This document shows, piece after piece, positions 25,701 through 33,850 of a stretch of 35,160 nucleotides of DNA. Source of the stretch: Spirochaetia bacterium (GTDB lineage Bacteria > Spirochaetota > Spirochaetia > Sphaerochaetales > Sphaerochaetaceae); NCBI GenBank assembly GCA_009930325.1, contig RZYO01000016.1:1-35160 (forward strand), read 5' to 3'. A program made the translations under genes and the position numbers. The notes beneath the pieces were generated by a model, which made no database searches, was not told the DNA's origin, and saw only the letters and a list, made by a program, of their open reading frames with translations. Positions within the stretch are counted from its first letter, which is position 1, and the number at the start of each line of letters is the position of its first letter.

Positions 25701-25742
25701 AAAAAGAGATTCCTTCAATATTTTATAAAAAAATCTCTTTTT
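25701..25742 (-). terminator. Terminator after pgi
   Basis: AAAAAGAGATT (25701-25711) and AATCTCTTTTT (25732-25742) form an 11-bp stem with a 20-base loop. Read on the minus strand the 3' arm ends in a T-run, continuing to 25699. It begins 24 bases after the pgi stop. It also has T-rich arms in the plus direction. Confidence 0.7.
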
Positions 25743-25765
25743 AGTTCTAAATTATATGTAAAAAA

Positions 25766-27337
25766 TTAGAGTAATTTAGAGTATGAAAGAAGTAATTGAT
25801 CTCCTTCGCATCCATTAAGAACTTTTTTTGCCAATATTTTTCCTAATTGAACACCTTCTTGATCAAAAGAATTTAAATTCCAAATAAAGCCTTGGAACAT
25901 TACTTTATTTTCATAATGAGCTAACAGTGTACCAAGTATTTCAGGAGTAAGTTGTTCTGCACTTAAAAGAGAAGAATATCTATTTCCTTCAAATACTTTA
26001 TTTGGGTTTTTATCATCTTTTCCTACTGCAAAAGCTACTATTTGAGCTGTTAAATTTGCATTTAACTTTTCTTGGCTAGAGGATCCATCAACCATTATAT
26101 CTTTTTCAAATTGACTTTTTTTGAATCCAATAAATTGTAAAGGAACAACATCAGTTCCTTGGTGAAGTAATTGATAGAAAGAATGCTGTCCATTAGTACC
26201 AGGTTCTCCAAAAATAACAGGACCTGTTACATAATCAATTTCACTACCATTTCTATTTACGTGTTTACCATTACTTTCCATATCTAATTGTTGTAAATGA
26301 GCTGGGAATCTAGATAAAGCTTGAGAGTAAGGAAGTACTGCAGTAGAAGGAAGGTTTAAAACATTTCTAAGATATACTCCAATACAAGCATCTAATAATG
26401 CTGCATTTTCTAAAATGTTTTCATTTAATGCATTTTTATCAGCTTCGTGTGCACCTTTTAATAATGAATTAAAGGTATCAAAGCCTAAAGCAATTGATAA
26501 AATAACCCCACCTACTGCACTAGTTGAGCTATAACGACCACCAATATAATCATCAATAAAGAAAGCATCTAATACTTCTTTGCTACTAGCTAAAGGACTT
26601 GTTTTACTTGTAACAGCAATCATATGTTTACTAGGATCAAATCCTTCAATGTTACAAGATTTTAAAGCATCGAAAACAAGATCTTTATTAGTTAAGGTTT
26701 CTTGAGTTGTTCCACTTTTTGAAACTAATACAAAAAGTGTAGTTTCAAAATCAATGTCTTTTATTACATCACTTACATCGTCAGGGTCTACATTACTAAT
26801 AAATTTGGCATCTATTATTTTTTTCCCTTGAGCTAAAATGTAGCCTTTTAATGCTAAATATAAAGCTCTAGGGCCTAAATCGCTTCCTCCAATACCAATT
26901 TGGACAACAGTATTGAAAGCTTTGTTTGTTGAACCAAGAATTTCACCATTTCTAACTTTTTTTGAGAAATCTTTTATTCTTTCAAGTTGAGATTTATAAA
27001 AATCCCCTTTGTTTTCTTCATCAATTAAAACATCATTTAATAGCTGCCCTCTGCTAAGTTGATGTAAAACAGCTCTATTTTCACCAGTATTTATTCTTTC
27101 TCCATTTAAAAGAGTTTTATACTTTTCTATTAATTGTTGTTCTTCGCTTAGTTTTTGAAAAACTTCAATATGTTTTTCACTAACTGGCATAGCAGCATAT
27201 GAATATTTTAAAGATGAACCACAAGGGGCTTGATACTTTTCAATTCTTTCTTTATTTAATCCACTTTTTAAGTCATAAGCTTTTAATTCTAATAATTCAT
27301 TATAAGCTGAAAGCTCAGTTAAATTTTTATATTCCAT
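25766..27337 (-). CDS. pgi: Glucose-6-phosphate isomerase
   Basis: Interconverts glucose 6-phosphate and fructose 6-phosphate in the cytoplasm, feeding the phosphofructokinase encoded 4 kb away. Two SIS domains are visible: VVQIGIGGSDLGPRALYLAL near 146 and VSKSGTTQETLTNKDL bind the sugar phosphate; GGRYSSTSAVGG is family signature 1. FGEPGTNGQHSFYQLLHQG carries the catalytic Glu and signature 2. SFDQEGVQLGK near the C-terminus has the catalytic Lys. Length 523 aa is normal. AGGAGAC lies before the ATG. The gene has its own promoter after the argR terminator. Confidence 0.97.
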   Translation of the reverse strand: MEYKNLTELSAYNELLELKAYDLKSGLNKERIEKYQAPCGSSLKYSYAAMPVSEKHIEVFQKLSEEQQLIEKYKTLLNGERINTGENRAVLHQLSRGQLLNDVLIDEENKGDFYKSQLERIKDFSKKVRNGEILGSTNKAFNTVVQIGIGGSDLGPRALYLALKGYILAQGKKIIDAKFISNVDPDDVSDVIKDIDFETTLFVLVSKSGTTQETLTNKDLVFDALKSCNIEGFDPSKHMIAVTSKTSPLASSKEVLDAFFIDDYIGGRYSSTSAVGGVILSIALGFDTFNSLLKGAHEADKNALNENILENAALLDACIGVYLRNVLNLPSTAVLPYSQALSRFPAHLQQLDMESNGKHVNRNGSEIDYVTGPVIFGEPGTNGQHSFYQLLHQGTDVVPLQFIGFKKSQFEKDIMVDGSSSQEKLNANLTAQIVAFAVGKDDKNPNKVFEGNRYSSLLSAEQLTPEILGTLLAHYENKVMFQGFIWNLNSFDQEGVQLGKILAKKVLNGCEGDQLLLSYSKLL

Positions 27338-27358
27338 AAATTGTCTCCTAATATCGTT

Positions 27359-27387
27359 ATCATATTTATTGATTAAAAAAAATTCAA
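27359..27387 (-). promoter_or_regulatory. Promoter of pgi
   Basis: On the minus strand, -35 TTGAAT (27382-27387), a 17-base spacer and -10 TATGAT (27359-27364) predict a start near 27352, only 15 bases before the ATG at 27337, with AGGAGAC between. The -35 overlaps the end of the argR terminator T-run. Confidence 0.55.
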
Positions 27388-27388
27388 G

Positions 27389-27415
27389 AAAAAAGGCTTT
27401 GAATTAATCAAAGCC
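27389..27415 (-). terminator. Rho-independent terminator of argR
   Basis: GGCTTTGA (27395-27402) and TCAAAGCC (27408-27415) make a perfect 8-bp stem with a 5-base loop; on the minus strand TTTTTT follows (27389-27394). It starts ten bases after the argR stop and separates argR from pgi. Confidence 0.85.
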
Positions 27416-27424
27416 TATTGTTTT

Positions 27425-27895
27425 TTATTCTTGGATATCTGGTATTCTATTTTTGAAGCTTTCTTGAAGATCTTCTTTCGTCATACCTTCTCTTAAAATA
27501 ACAAAAATAGTATCATCCCCCGCTAAAGTTCCAAGTATTTCAGGAATCGCAAGAACATCTAATGCTATTGCTACACTATTGGCATGACCACTTCTAGTTT
27601 TAATTACACCAAAGTTTCCACTGAATTCAATTGATAAAATTCCTCTTCTTACATCTTGTATATAACTTTTTTCTGATTCGCTAATTAGGTCATTTTCAGG
27701 AAGCGCATAGTAATAACCAGACCAACCATCTGAAATCTTACCAACTTTTAACATTTTTAAATCTCTTGAAAGAGTTGCTTGAGTAACAGAATAACCTTCT
27801 TTTTTTAGCATATCTAATAAAGTATCTTGGTTATCTATTCTGTTGTTTTTAATTAAATCTTTTACAAGATTAAGTCTAGTATGGCGTTCACGCAT
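27425..27895 (-). CDS. argR: Arginine repressor ArgR
   Basis: A hexameric arginine-responsive DNA-binding protein. The N-terminal winged helix (RLNLVKDLIKNNRIDNQDTL then VTQATLSRDLKML, residues about 8-55) contains the SR recognition motif. The C-terminal domain (about 80-150) makes the hexamer and binds arginine: GHANSVAIALD and GTLAGDDTIFVI, with the paired Asp that contacts arginine. A longer reading from 27916 adds seven residues, but AAAGGAG sits six bases before ATG at 27895 and homologues begin here, giving 156 aa. No arginine genes are in the window. A palindrome over the -10 implies autoregulation. Confidence 0.95.
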   Translation of the reverse strand: MRERHTRLNLVKDLIKNNRIDNQDTLLDMLKKEGYSVTQATLSRDLKMLKVGKISDGWSGYYYALPENDLISESEKSYIQDVRRGILSIEFSGNFGVIKTRSGHANSVAIALDVLAIPEILGTLAGDDTIFVILREGMTKEDLQESFKNRIPDIQE

Positions 27896-27926
27896 TATTG
27901 ACTCCTTTGACAGCATGCAAATTTAC

Positions 27927-27961
27927 TGTATAAATATACAATAATAATTGTAATAAAACAA
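27927..27961 (-). promoter_or_regulatory. argR promoter overlapped by an ARG-box-like palindrome
   Basis: On the minus strand -35 TTGTTT (27956-27961), a 17-base spacer and -10 TATATT (27933-27938). The palindrome TGTATATTTATACA (27927-27940), perfect apart from its central A/T pair, covers the -10 and has the spacing and A/T centre of an ARG box half-site pair. A bound hexamer would block polymerase. Confidence 0.6.
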
Positions 27962-27994
27962 GGCATAAGTAAATTAGATAAAATATAAATATAT

Positions 27995-28020
27995 AAAATA
28001 CATAAATTATTGTGTATTTT
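27995..28020. repeat. Inverted repeat in the argR / prenol-kinase divergent region
   Basis: AAAATACA (27995-28002) and TGTATTTT (28013-28020) form an 8-bp inverted repeat with a 10-base centre. It shares the TGTAT half-site with the palindrome on the argR promoter and lies 14 bases before the -35 of the divergent gene, so it may be a second regulator site. Confidence 0.35.
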
Positions 28021-28033
28021 GAAACAAAATGCT

Positions 28034-28062
28034 TTGTCAAAGTGTAGATAAGTTAATATAAA
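28034..28062 (+). promoter_or_regulatory. Promoter of the VTE5-like/VTE6-like pair
   Basis: TTGTCA (28034-28039), exactly 17 bases, then TATAAA (28057-28062): a near-consensus sigma-70 promoter. Transcription should begin near 28069, about 43 bases before the ATG. Confidence 0.65.
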
Positions 28063-28111
28063 AAGAAAGCAAAGGCTTGAAAAATAAATTACTAATGTGC
28101 ATTATTTCATT

Positions 28112-28783
28112 ATGAATACAAATTTAATTGGATTAATTATTTCAGTAATTTATATAAGTTTAATTTTAATTATTGCAGTAATTATTCGAAAAAAAACAAA
28201 ATTAAAAGATGAGATAATAAGAAAGTTAGTTCATATTTTATCAACTAATTGGTGGATTATAATGATTATATATCTAAAAGATCCTTTGTTTGCCTTAATT
28301 GGACCACTTTTTTTTATATTTTTTAATTCTCTGTTTATTTTTTATCCAAGTCTTGGTAAGAGTTTTGGTTGTACTAAAAAAGAAAGAAATTTTGGTTTAG
28401 TATATTATCCTTTTTCTTTAGTTATATTAATTTTATTTTCATATTTAGGGAAATTAGAGGTATATTCTGCTACTATAGGTGTTTTTTGTATGGGGTATGG
28501 AGATGGCTTTGCTGCTATATTTGGAACTCTTTTTGGAAAGAAAAAAATACCTTTACCAACAGGGGGAAAAACATATTTTGGTAGCTTTGTTATGTTGATT
28601 GTATGTTTCTTATGTTGTTTTTTTATTTTTAGTTTTATGACTGATTTTAATATGAAAATGATTATACTATCATCATTGTTGGTAAGTGTTGCAGCATCAC
28701 TAATAGAAGTAATTACTCCATTAGGTTTAGATAATATTAGTGTTCCGCTGCTGTGTGCCTTGATTGTTGGAGGGTTAATTTAG
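28112..28783 (+). CDS. Integral membrane prenol/dolichol-kinase-like protein (VTE5/SEC59 group)
   Basis: Predicted CTP-dependent kinase for a lipid alcohol in the inner membrane. The 223-aa chain has about seven hydrophobic helices. The family marks are RKLVHI near residue 37, GYGDGFAAIFGTLFGKKK from about 128, and TGGKTYFGS shortly after; the last two make the CTP-binding and active loop in dolichol kinase, phytol kinase and CTP-transferase relatives. The substrate (polyprenol, phytol-like or diacylglycerol) is unknown. ATG at 28112 is preferred; a GTG at 28097 adds five codons. Neither has a clear ribosome site. The stop overlaps the next gene's start by one base. Confidence 0.75.
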   Translation: MNTNLIGLIISVIYISLILIIAVIIRKKTKLKDEIIRKLVHILSTNWWIIMIIYLKDPLFALIGPLFFIFFNSLFIFYPSLGKSFGCTKKERNFGLVYYPFSLVILILFSYLGKLEVYSATIGVFCMGYGDGFAAIFGTLFGKKKIPLPTGGKTYFGSFVMLIVCFLCCFFIFSFMTDFNMKMIILSSLLVSVAASLIEVITPLGLDNISVPLLCALIVGGLI

Positions 28784-29661
28784 TGGAGAGGTTTTTAAGT
28801 AGTTCGAATCCAAGTTCTATTGCCTATATTGTAGATAAGTTTTTTTTATCATTGAATAATTATATAATTTGGATAATTGTTATTTTATTAGTATTTTCTA
28901 TCGCGGCATATCTTCTAAAACAATTAACTATTAGTGGTATCATCGGAGCTTTCTTATTAGGTTTAATTATTATTTTAGCCTTTGGTTTTGGGGGCTTAGC
29001 AGTTTATTTATTTTTTATCATTGGTGCAGCTATTTTATCAAAATTGAATAAAGATAATCAAATATATATAGAAGCTAAAGAGATTCATGAAAAGGTTGGA
29101 AGAAGAGATTTTTCACAAGTCTTTGCTAATGGTGGATTAGGTTTTTTTATTGCAGCTTTATATTTGTTGAATCCAAATCCTATATTAATAATTATGTTTG
29201 GAGCAACCGTCGCGGAGGCTGTTAGTGATACTTTTGCAGGAGAAGTAGGGATGCTTTCAAATTCAAAGGTTTTCTCAATATTAACAGGAAGAGAAATGAA
29301 ACCTGGATTATCTGGAGGGGTTTCTTTTCAAGGGACCTTATCTAGTATTATTGGTTCTTTTCTTGTATCTTTGCTTTGGTATTCTGTTTTTTTTATTCCA
29401 GAATTAAAAAACATAGCTTATTTAGCAATTGTAACACTTGCTGGTTTTTCAGGATGTATTGTAGATAGTATTCTTGGTTTAACAATTCAAGCCCATTATT
29501 ATGATGAAAAAGAAGATAGAATTACAGAAAAAGAATATGTTAATGGTAAAAAATTACCATTGATAAGAGGTTTTAGATTTATAAATAATGATAAAGTTAA
29601 TTTTATAAGTAATTTATTTAGTGTAGCTTTTGCTGCTTTTTTCTATTTTATTCTAAGATAA
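28783..29661 (+). CDS. DUF92/TIGR00297 membrane protein, VTE6-like (possible prenyl-phosphate kinase)
   Basis: A 292-aa membrane protein with about seven helices. The family core is plain: FANGGLGFFIAALYLL, GATVAEAVSDTFAGEVGML (the usual DTxASEIG) and KPGLSGGVSFQGTLSSIIGS (usual PGTxGGVS..GT), then GFSGCIVDSILGLTIQ. The plant member VTE6 phosphorylates phytyl phosphate; a similar step here is inference. The start is GTG at 28783, overlapping the TAG of the kinase-like gene by one base, with GGAGGG eight bases upstream, so translation is coupled. A cysteine-rich N-terminal extension from 28753 is less likely. Confidence 0.8.
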   Translation: MERFLSSSNPSSIAYIVDKFFLSLNNYIIWIIVILLVFSIAAYLLKQLTISGIIGAFLLGLIIILAFGFGGLAVYLFFIIGAAILSKLNKDNQIYIEAKEIHEKVGRRDFSQVFANGGLGFFIAALYLLNPNPILIIMFGATVAEAVSDTFAGEVGMLSNSKVFSILTGREMKPGLSGGVSFQGTLSSIIGSFLVSLLWYSVFFIPELKNIAYLAIVTLAGFSGCIVDSILGLTIQAHYYDEKEDRITEKEYVNGKKLPLIRGFRFINNDKVNFISNLFSVAFAAFFYFILR

Positions 29662-29687
29662 TTAAAGAGTAAAAAAAATATTAAAGA

Positions 29688-29742
29688 TTGACTTGCTTAT
29701 TGATAAAAATATTTGTATTTTTTTATAGATAGCTTTTTGCTA
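29688..29742 (+). promoter_or_regulatory. Promoter region of groEL
   Basis: Candidates are TTGATA (29700-29705), an 18-base spacer and TATAGA (29724-29729), or TTGACT at 29688-29693 with a weaker -10 near 29710. A small palindrome, ATAGC-TTTTT-GCTAT (29728-29742), lies by the predicted start. The CIRCE heat-shock operator is not present. Confidence 0.4.
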
Positions 29743-29786
29743 TATTATTAACTTTAAATAGTTTAATATGAAGAGAGGAAAATTAA

Positions 29787-31427
29787 ATGGCTAAACAACT
29801 ACAATTTAGTGAAGAATCACGAAAATCTTTAGTAAATGGTGTTGAGAAGATTTCTCGTGCTGTTATGACAACTTTAGGCCCAAAAGGTCGTCTTGTTTTA
29901 TTAGATAAAAAGTTTGGTGCACCAACCGTAACTAAAGATGGCGTATCAGTAGCTCGTGAAATTGAATTAGAAGATCCCTTTGAAAACATGGGAGCTCAGT
30001 TACTAAAAGAAGTTGCTACAAAAACTAATGATGTTGCAGGAGATGGAACAACTACAGCTACAGTATTAGCTTGGTCAATAACAAAAGAAGGAATGAAAAG
30101 TGTTGCTTCTGGTGTAAATCCTATGGGAATTAGAAGAGGTATTGATAAAGCAGTTGTAGATGCTGTTGCAGAAATTAAGAAAATGTCTAAATCAATTAAA
30201 GATAAAGAAGAAATCGCACAAGTTGCAACAATTAGTGCAAACAACGATAGAACAATTGGTGATGAAATTTCTAATGCAATGGAAAAAGTTGGAAAAGATG
30301 GCGTTATTACTGTTGAAGAATCAAAAACTTTTGAAACAACTACAGATTTCGTTGAAGGTATGCAATTCGATAGAGGATATTTAAGCGCATATTTCTGTAA
30401 CAACAGAGAAACAATGACATCCGTATTAGAGGATCCATTCATTTTGATTTATGATAAGAAAATATCAAACATGAAAGAACTTCTTCCTATTCTTGAAAAA
30501 ATTGCTCAAACTAACAAACCTTTATTAATAATAGCAGAGGATGTTGAAAGCGAAGCTTTAGCAACCTTAGTTGTTAACTCAGTAAGAGGTATTTTAAATG
30601 TAGTTGCTGTTAAAGCTCCAGGTTTTGGAGACAGAAGAAAAGCTATGCTTGAAGATATTGCTATTTTAACTGGTGGTGAAGTAATTAGTGAAGAAATTGG
30701 ATTAACTTTAGAAAAAGCCGAAATTTCAATGCTTGGAAGAGCAAAGAATGTAAAGGTTGATAAAGAAAATACTACAATTATTAATGGTGCTGGAAAGAAG
30801 AGTGATATTGAAGATCGAACAGCTCAAATTAAAGCCCAAATTATTGAATCAACAAGTGATTATGATAAAGAAAAACTTCAAGAAAGACTTGCTAAATTAG
30901 CTGGTGGTGTTGCAGTAATTAACGTTGGTGCTGCTACAGAAGTTGAATTAAAAGAGAAAAAACATAGAGTTGAAGATGCTCTAAGTGCAACACGTGCTGC
31001 AATTGAAGAAGGTGTTATCCCAGGTGGTGGAGTGGCTCTTGTTCAAGCTGTAAATGCATTAGAAAAGAAAAACCTTGACGATTTAACTGAAGATGAAAAG
31101 ATTGGATATAAGATTGTAAGAAGAGCTCTTGAAGAACCTATTCGTCAAATAGCTCAAAATGCAGGATTAGACGGTTCAATTATTGCTGATAAATGTAAGA
31201 ATAATGAAAGTGGTGTTGGTTTCGATGCAAATATCATGAAATGGGTAAATATGGTAGATAGCGGTATCATAGATCCAATGAAAGTTACTCGTTGTGCATT
31301 ACAAAACGCAGCTTCAATCGCACAATTAATTCTAACAACAGAATGTGCAATTACTGATATTCCACAACCTGAAGCTCCAATGGCTCCTCCAGCAGGTGGC
31401 ATGGGCGGCATGGGCGGCATGATGTAA
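29787..31427 (+). CDS. groEL: Chaperonin GroEL (Hsp60)
   Basis: Forms the 14-subunit double ring that folds proteins with ATP and the GroES cap. At 546 aa it is full length: TTLGPKGR near 28 and [10 protein letters not shown] near 87 form the ATP site; [19 protein letters not shown] and [20 protein letters not shown] belong to the apical domain; the end is the flexible tail of GGM repeats ([10 protein letters not shown]). GAGAGGAAA precedes the ATG. It is single: no groES is adjacent, so the cochaperonin must be elsewhere. Sequence style is closest, from memory, to Sphaerochaeta-type spirochaetes. Confidence 0.98.
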   Translation: MAKQLQFSEESRKSLVNGVEKISRAVMTTLGPKGRLVLLDKKFGAPTVTKDGVSVAREIELEDPFENMGAQLLKEVATKTNDVAGDGTTTATVLAWSITKEGMKSVASGVNPMGIRRGIDKAVVDAVAEIKKMSKSIKDKEEIAQVATISANNDRTIGDEISNAMEKVGKDGVITVEESKTFETTTDFVEGMQFDRGYLSAYFCNNRETMTSVLEDPFILIYDKKISNMKELLPILEKIAQTNKPLLIIAEDVESEALATLVVNSVRGILNVVAVKAPGFGDRRKAMLEDIAILTGGEVISEEIGLTLEKAEISMLGRAKNVKVDKENTTIINGAGKKSDIEDRTAQIKAQIIESTSDYDKEKLQERLAKLAGGVAVINVGAATEVELKEKKHRVEDALSATRAAIEEGVIPGGGVALVQAVNALEKKNLDDLTEDEKIGYKIVRRALEEPIRQIAQNAGLDGSIIADKCKNNESGVGFDANIMKWVNMVDSGIIDPMKVTRCALQNAASIAQLILTTECAITDIPQPEAPMAPPAGGMGGMGGMM

Positions 31428-31451
31428 TATTTTTGAAGAAATATAAGAAAT

Positions 31452-31480
31452 AGGACTTCGTAAAAACGAAGTCCTTATAT
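31452..31480 (+). terminator. Terminator of groEL
   Basis: AGGACTTCG (31452-31460) pairs with CGAAGTCCT (31467-31475), nine base pairs around a 6-base loop, followed by TATATTATATT rather than a pure T-run. Position 25 bases after the stop supports the call. Confidence 0.7.
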
Positions 31481-31490
31481 TATATTCCCA

Positions 31491-31518
31491 TAGACAAAAC
31501 TTAAAACTTGACTATAAT
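31491..31518 (+). promoter_or_regulatory. Promoter of the yajC-secD-secF operon
   Basis: TAGACA (31491-31496), 16 bases, then a perfect TATAAT (31513-31518) predicts a start near 31525 and a leader of about 108 bases. A second pair, TTGACA (31592-31597) with TATTAA (31614-31619), is good in sequence but would start transcription after the ribosome site, so it is less likely. Confidence 0.5.
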
Positions 31519-31633
31519 TAACTTAACATGTTATTTTATTTTGCATTGGTATTTGAATTTATTGAATAATTTCAAAGCTATATGTATATTTTTGACATAA
31601 TAGTAGTATTATGTATTAAAGGTGGTTTATTAA

Positions 31634-32089
31634 ATGAATTCATTATTAGCATTAATGGGTACAACAGCTTCTCAATCTGGAGCATCCCAAGCCGGATCTA
31701 TGGCTACTTCAATTATTACTTTCGGTTTAATAATTGTTATTATCTATTTCTTAATTATTCGTCCTCAAAGAAAACGTGATAAAGAAGCAAAAGATATGAT
31801 AGCTTCCGTTGCCAAAGGTGATAAGATTGTTACTATCGGTGGAATACATGGAACAGTTGTTGCAATTAGAGAGCAAACAATTGTAATAAAAGTTGATGAT
31901 AATTCAAGAATTGAATTTTCAAAGTCAGCTGTTAGTAGTGTAGTTTCAAAAAAAGGTGCTTCTAAAGCTTCAACAAAAAATAAAGCAAAAACAAATAATG
32001 CTAAAAAAGAAATTGAAGAAAAAGTAGAAAATACTGATGTTGCAGATGTTGAAGAAAACGTTACAACAGAAGAAATAAAAGAAAAATAA
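31634..32089 (+). CDS. yajC: Preprotein translocase accessory protein YajC
   Basis: A small inner-membrane partner of SecDF. Its single helix (ATSIITFGLIIVIIYFLII, about residues 25-45) ends with RPQRKRDKE, the usual positive stop after the helix, followed by the conserved cytoplasmic domain: KGDKIVTIGGIHGTVVAI and IVIKVDDNSRIEFSKSAVSS. The last 45 residues are a long charged tail (KASTKNKAKTNNAKK then acidic), which makes the protein 151 aa, longer than the usual ~110. AGGTGG lies before the ATG. secD follows after 33 bases. Confidence 0.93.
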   Translation: MNSLLALMGTTASQSGASQAGSMATSIITFGLIIVIIYFLIIRPQRKRDKEAKDMIASVAKGDKIVTIGGIHGTVVAIREQTIVIKVDDNSRIEFSKSAVSSVVSKKGASKASTKNKAKTNNAKKEIEEKVENTDVADVEENVTTEEIKEK

Positions 32090-32122
32090 AAAATATCACA
32101 TAAGTTACTATTGGAGAATGTT

Positions 32123-33850
32123 ATGAAAAAACGTGATCGATTGATCATAGTTCTTTTGGTATTACTTTTGTGCGGTTACTTCCTATATCCAACTTTTAAG
32201 TGGTATACAATCGTACCTCAGGAAACAAAAGATCTCGCAAGTGGCTCAAATGAGCAAATTAGAGAGTATGCACGTGGACAGGCAACTCGAGAACTTCGTG
32301 CAATTAAAGAATTAGTTTCAAGTGATGCAAATGCTGCAGTTCCAGCAGAGTATTCTTATCTAAAGACAATTGCAAAAGATAATTATCGTGAAATGAGTAA
32401 AGATACTCCATCTTCATGGACTATCGAAGCTCTTTGTGCAGGGTTCTATACTGAAAAAGATATGTTTGATTCAATTGAACAGCATTATAGAACTTCTTTG
32501 TTAGAAGTTAAAAATCTTAGCGATAATGTATTACAACTAGGTTTGGATTTACGTGGAGGTATGAGTATTTTATTAGATGCTGATGTTTCTTCATATAATG
32601 AAAAAGTTGGAAAAACAGCAAGTTCTTCTGAAATAAATGCCTTAGTCCTTCAAGATATTGAAATTCTTCAAAATCGTATTGACCAATTTGGTGTAAGTGA
32701 ACCTGAAATAAGATTACAAGGAAATGATCAAATTTTAGTTGAAATTCCTGGTGCTGCTGACCCTGAAAGAGTAAATTCATTCTTACAAGGAAAAGGTTCA
32801 TTATTATTCCAAGTAGTTGATCAAGCTTTAACTACAGAATTAAATACTTATTTTAATGAAAACCCTGCTGAAGTATATACAGAAAGTGGAGCTATAAAGC
32901 AACCTGATTTCTTACCAGCTGGCAAGATTGCTGCAGGTTTCTATGAAAAAGATTCATATGGAATTGATGAGTTAAAAAGTTATGTAGTTTTAGATTCTGA
33001 AATAGGTCTAGATGGTATTCATTTAGAAAGTGCTCAAACTGGAACAAATTCAATTACAGGACAACCTGTTGTTAATTTCCATTTAGATGCAAGTGGTGGA
33101 GACGCTTTCTATAAGTTTACTTCAACACATGTTGGCGATTCAATGGCTGTTGTTATGGATGGGAAAGTAAAATCTGTTGCTACAATTAATGAACCAATTC
33201 GTCAAGATGTTCAAATTTCTGGATTCAGTCAATCTGAAGCATCAGATTTAGCTATTGTATTAAGAACTGCTGCTCTTCCTATTGAATTAGTTGTATCAAG
33301 TCAACAGGCTGTAGGTGCAACTTTAGGTGAAGATGCTGTTTCCGCTGGTTTACAAGCAATTGCAATCGGTTTGGCTTTAGTTGTTGTATTTATGTTCATT
33401 TATTATAGCTTAAGTGGTCTTGTTGCAAATTTGGCATTAATTCTTAACTTAATTATGATGTTGGCTATTTTATCAGCATTCAAGTTTACTTTAACATTAA
33501 CTTCAATTGCAGGTTTAATTTTAACATTAGGTATGGCCGTTGATGCAAATGTAATTATATTTGAACGTATCAAAGAAGAATTAAAATTTGGTAAAAGCCC
33601 TCAAGTTTCTATAAAAACTGGATTTGGAAAAGCTTTCTGGACAATTATGGATGCTAATATTACAACAATTATTGCTGCTTTAGTATTGTCTCAATTAGGT
33701 TCAAGTGCTGTTAAGGGTTTTGCTAATACATTAGCTATTGGTATTATTAGTTCTTTATTTACTGCTTTATTTGTATCTCATTTAATTTTTGATGCTGCAG
33801 TCACAGATCGTGAAGGCGCCAAATTACAAATAACCTGGAGGAAAAAATAA
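32123..33850 (+). CDS. secD: Protein translocase subunit SecD
   Basis: Together with SecF uses the proton gradient to pull exported proteins through SecYEG. The 575-aa chain has one N-terminal helix (DRLIIVLLVLLLCGYFLY), a large periplasmic P1 region starting LGLDLRGGMSILLDAD, and a C-terminal bundle of five helices. GMAVDANVIIFERIKEE carries the proton-pathway Asp of helix 4. The longer reading from a TTG at 32111 overlaps the ribosome site GGAG (32113-32116), so ATG at 32123 is chosen. Its stop overlaps the secF ATG by one base. Confidence 0.97.
   Translation: MKKRDRLIIVLLVLLLCGYFLYPTFKWYTIVPQETKDLASGSNEQIREYARGQATRELRAIKELVSSDANAAVPAEYSYLKTIAKDNYREMSKDTPSSWTIEALCAGFYTEKDMFDSIEQHYRTSLLEVKNLSDNVLQLGLDLRGGMSILLDADVSSYNEKVGKTASSSEINALVLQDIEILQNRIDQFGVSEPEIRLQGNDQILVEIPGAADPERVNSFLQGKGSLLFQVVDQALTTELNTYFNENPAEVYTESGAIKQPDFLPAGKIAAGFYEKDSYGIDELKSYVVLDSEIGLDGIHLESAQTGTNSITGQPVVNFHLDASGGDAFYKFTSTHVGDSMAVVMDGKVKSVATINEPIRQDVQISGFSQSEASDLAIVLRTAALPIELVVSSQQAVGATLGEDAVSAGLQAIAIGLALVVVFMFIYYSLSGLVANLALILNLIMMLAILSAFKFTLTLTSIAGLILTLGMAVDANVIIFERIKEELKFGKSPQVSIKTGFGKAFWTIMDANITTIIAALVLSQLGSSAVKGFANTLAIGIISSLFTALFVSHLIFDAAVTDREGAKLQITWRKK

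Noticed and set aside
28796-28815. GTTCGAATCC, resembling a tRNA T-arm
   Set aside because: It lies inside the DUF92 gene and no acceptor or anticodon stems can be drawn around it.
29996-30442. 148-codon open frame on the minus strand
   Set aside because: It is antisense to the most conserved part of groEL and has no ribosome site or recognisable domain.
31592-31619. TTGACA/TATTAA as the main yajC promoter
   Set aside because: The transcript would begin at or after the AGGTGG ribosome site, giving an almost leaderless message; the upstream TAGACA/TATAAT pair fits better.
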